Origin: a virus
Strand: one strand, 5' to 3'
DNA: 46,393 nucleotides
Virus record (IMG/VR): IMGVR_UViG_3300031364_000005
Location: 1 to 46,393 of that record
Part shown: positions 45,674 through 46,393 of the stretch, one piece after another
Position numbering within the stretch: position 1 is the stretch's first letter
Layout: each line of letters starts with the position of its first letter
The notes under the pieces: model-generated
The model's database searches: none
Told to the model about the DNA's origin: nothing
What the model saw: the letters and a program-made list of their open reading frames with translations, nothing else
Program-made: the position numbers and the translations under genes

Positions 45674-46283
45674 TGTTTTTGAATCCTACTTCAATCTCTT
45701 GCAAAGCTAAATCCTGACATGAATTTATAATGTTAATTGATTTTGAGCACGTATTTTTAATTATGATATTATCTGCTTGAACTTCATTTAATGAATCTCG
45801 GATCAAAACATTCAATTGCTGCTGCAAGTTCATTATGAATCTATTCAGGTAACTATTCAGCATTAAACCGACATCATCCCTTGAAATTAATTTATTGAGT
45901 TCCTTTTCATTCTTTAATTTTGCGGCAATAATCTCCTGTTCTATTTTTTGCTGCTTCAGCCGTTCACCTTTAAGAATGAAGTTAGTTGTTTCCTCATCTT
46001 TTTTATTCGCATTCTTTATCTTTTGCTCTGAACTGGCATATATTTTAGTTTCTACTAACTCTTGTTTGGTTGTTTTTACTACTTTTTTTTTAGGATGAGT
46101 ATTATTTTTATTCTCAGGAGTTTGTTTTAATTCTCGCTTTTCAAGATAAATTTTATTTATTGGATTTTCAGTATCAAATTGACCGTCTATAATAATTACT
46201 TTACCTCTATCTTTTTGCTTATTCAATGTTTGAGGCTTTACCCCCAATAGTTCTGCTATCTCAGATGTCTTATATATTGCCAT
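45654..46283 (-). CDS. terS: terminase small subunit, Nu1-like
   Basis: From ATG at 46283 the product has 209 residues (MAIYKTSEIAELLGVKPQTL); the longer frame from 46388 adds a basic 35-residue tail and is less likely. The first 40 residues form a winged-helix/MerR-like DNA-binding domain as in lambda gpNu1. The rest is coiled coil and ends in a region for TerL contact. It is expected to bind the repeats at 46297-46346. Confidence 0.8.
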   Translation of the reverse strand: MAIYKTSEIAELLGVKPQTLNKQKDRGKVIIIDGQFDTENPINKIYLEKRELKQTPENKNNTHPKKKVVKTTKQELVETKIYASSEQKIKNANKKDEETTNFILKGERLKQQKIEQEIIAAKLKNEKELNKLISRDDVGLMLNSYLNRFIMNLQQQLNVLIRDSLNEVQADNIIIKNTCSKSINIINSCQDLALQEIEVGFKNIENARK

Positions 46284-46296
46284 TGTTGCAATTTTA

Positions 46297-46346
46297 TAAG
46301 ACAAATATACAATTTTTAAATTTGTCTTAAGACACTCATTAAGACA
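46297..46346. promoter_or_regulatory. TAAGACA repeats upstream of terS (cosB-like) and -7 box
   Basis: TAAGACA occurs at 46297-46303, 46328-46334 and 46340-46346, and inverted (TGTCTTA) at 46323-46329. TAAGACAAAT (46297-46306) and ATTTGTCTTA (46320-46329) form a 10-bp inverted repeat with 13 bp between. Their position in front of the small terminase gene matches R sites of lambda cosB. A TATATTTG -7 box (46302-46309, minus strand) overlaps them. Confidence 0.55.
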
Positions 46347-46393
46347 TTTTATAAAATGGTCTGATTTTTTTTTTTTCGCAATCCGCAACGTAT

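Noticed and set aside
46284-46388. Longer start of the small terminase at 46388
   Set aside because: The extra 35 residues are basic and low complexity, cover the TAAGACA repeats and -7 box, and precede the usual helix-turn-helix start.
1-46393. Diversity-generating retroelement as the source of repeat variation
   Set aside because: No reverse transcriptase, Avd-like gene or template repeat was found; variation is not limited to adenine-derived changes.

Overview
This 46.4-kb, AT-rich window reads as one tailed-phage genome, or nearly all of one, with every supported gene on the minus strand. Positions below run from high to low coordinates, which is the direction of transcription. The host is probably a member of the Bacteroidota. 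The predicted promoters fit the TTTG / TAnnTTTG pattern of that phylum, start codons lack Shine-Dalgarno sequences, and three signal peptides end in the (G/S)xxQ style common there. No integrase, transposase, reverse transcriptase, CRISPR array or tRNA was seen. The window edges fall just upstream of the small terminase gene, where a cos site would lie in a lambda-type genome.

Late region (46.3 to 18.8 kb). The head genes follow lambda logic: small terminase, GpA-type large terminase, gpW-like protein, portal, ClpP-type prohead protease with a probable nested scaffold, decoration protein and gpE-type capsid. The tail genes are of the contractile Mu type: sheath, tube, a chaperone pair joined by a -1 frameshift on U UUU UUG, tape measure, then gp46-, gp47-, gp48-, gp43-, gp44- and gp45-like baseplate genes, and a large fibre. 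Lysis and small membrane genes follow, and the unit ends in a strong terminator at 18709-18738.

Early region (18.5 to 5.2 kb). A promoter at 18545 precedes an exported, possibly outer-membrane protein, an Xre regulator, an SbcC/Rad50-like ATPase, RecT, and a WalJ-like metallo-beta-lactamase-fold nuclease. Next come a membrane protein with a C-terminal helix-turn-helix, a DUF5131 protein, a DNA methyltransferase, a winged-helix replication initiator, a ribbon-helix-helix regulator, DnaB helicase, a RuvC-like resolvase and an HNH protein. The initiator gene contains four 17-bp palindromic iterons next to an AT-rich stretch, as in the lambda O gene, and is the probable replication origin.

Accessory regions. 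The most unusual part is a set of small-gene cassettes. One lies at 0-5.2 kb and a related one is inserted between the large terminase and gpW genes (41.5-43.6 kb). Both use nearly identical promoters, a conserved AATTAGCG(A/T)CATG leader and hairpins with loops of the UUCG type. Both contain genes for proteins with an identical-length 86-residue N-terminal domain followed by 10, 20 or 22 perfect octads of NS(E/K/V)VxAxx. In these octads the constant codons are nearly invariant in DNA while the variable codons change the amino acid.
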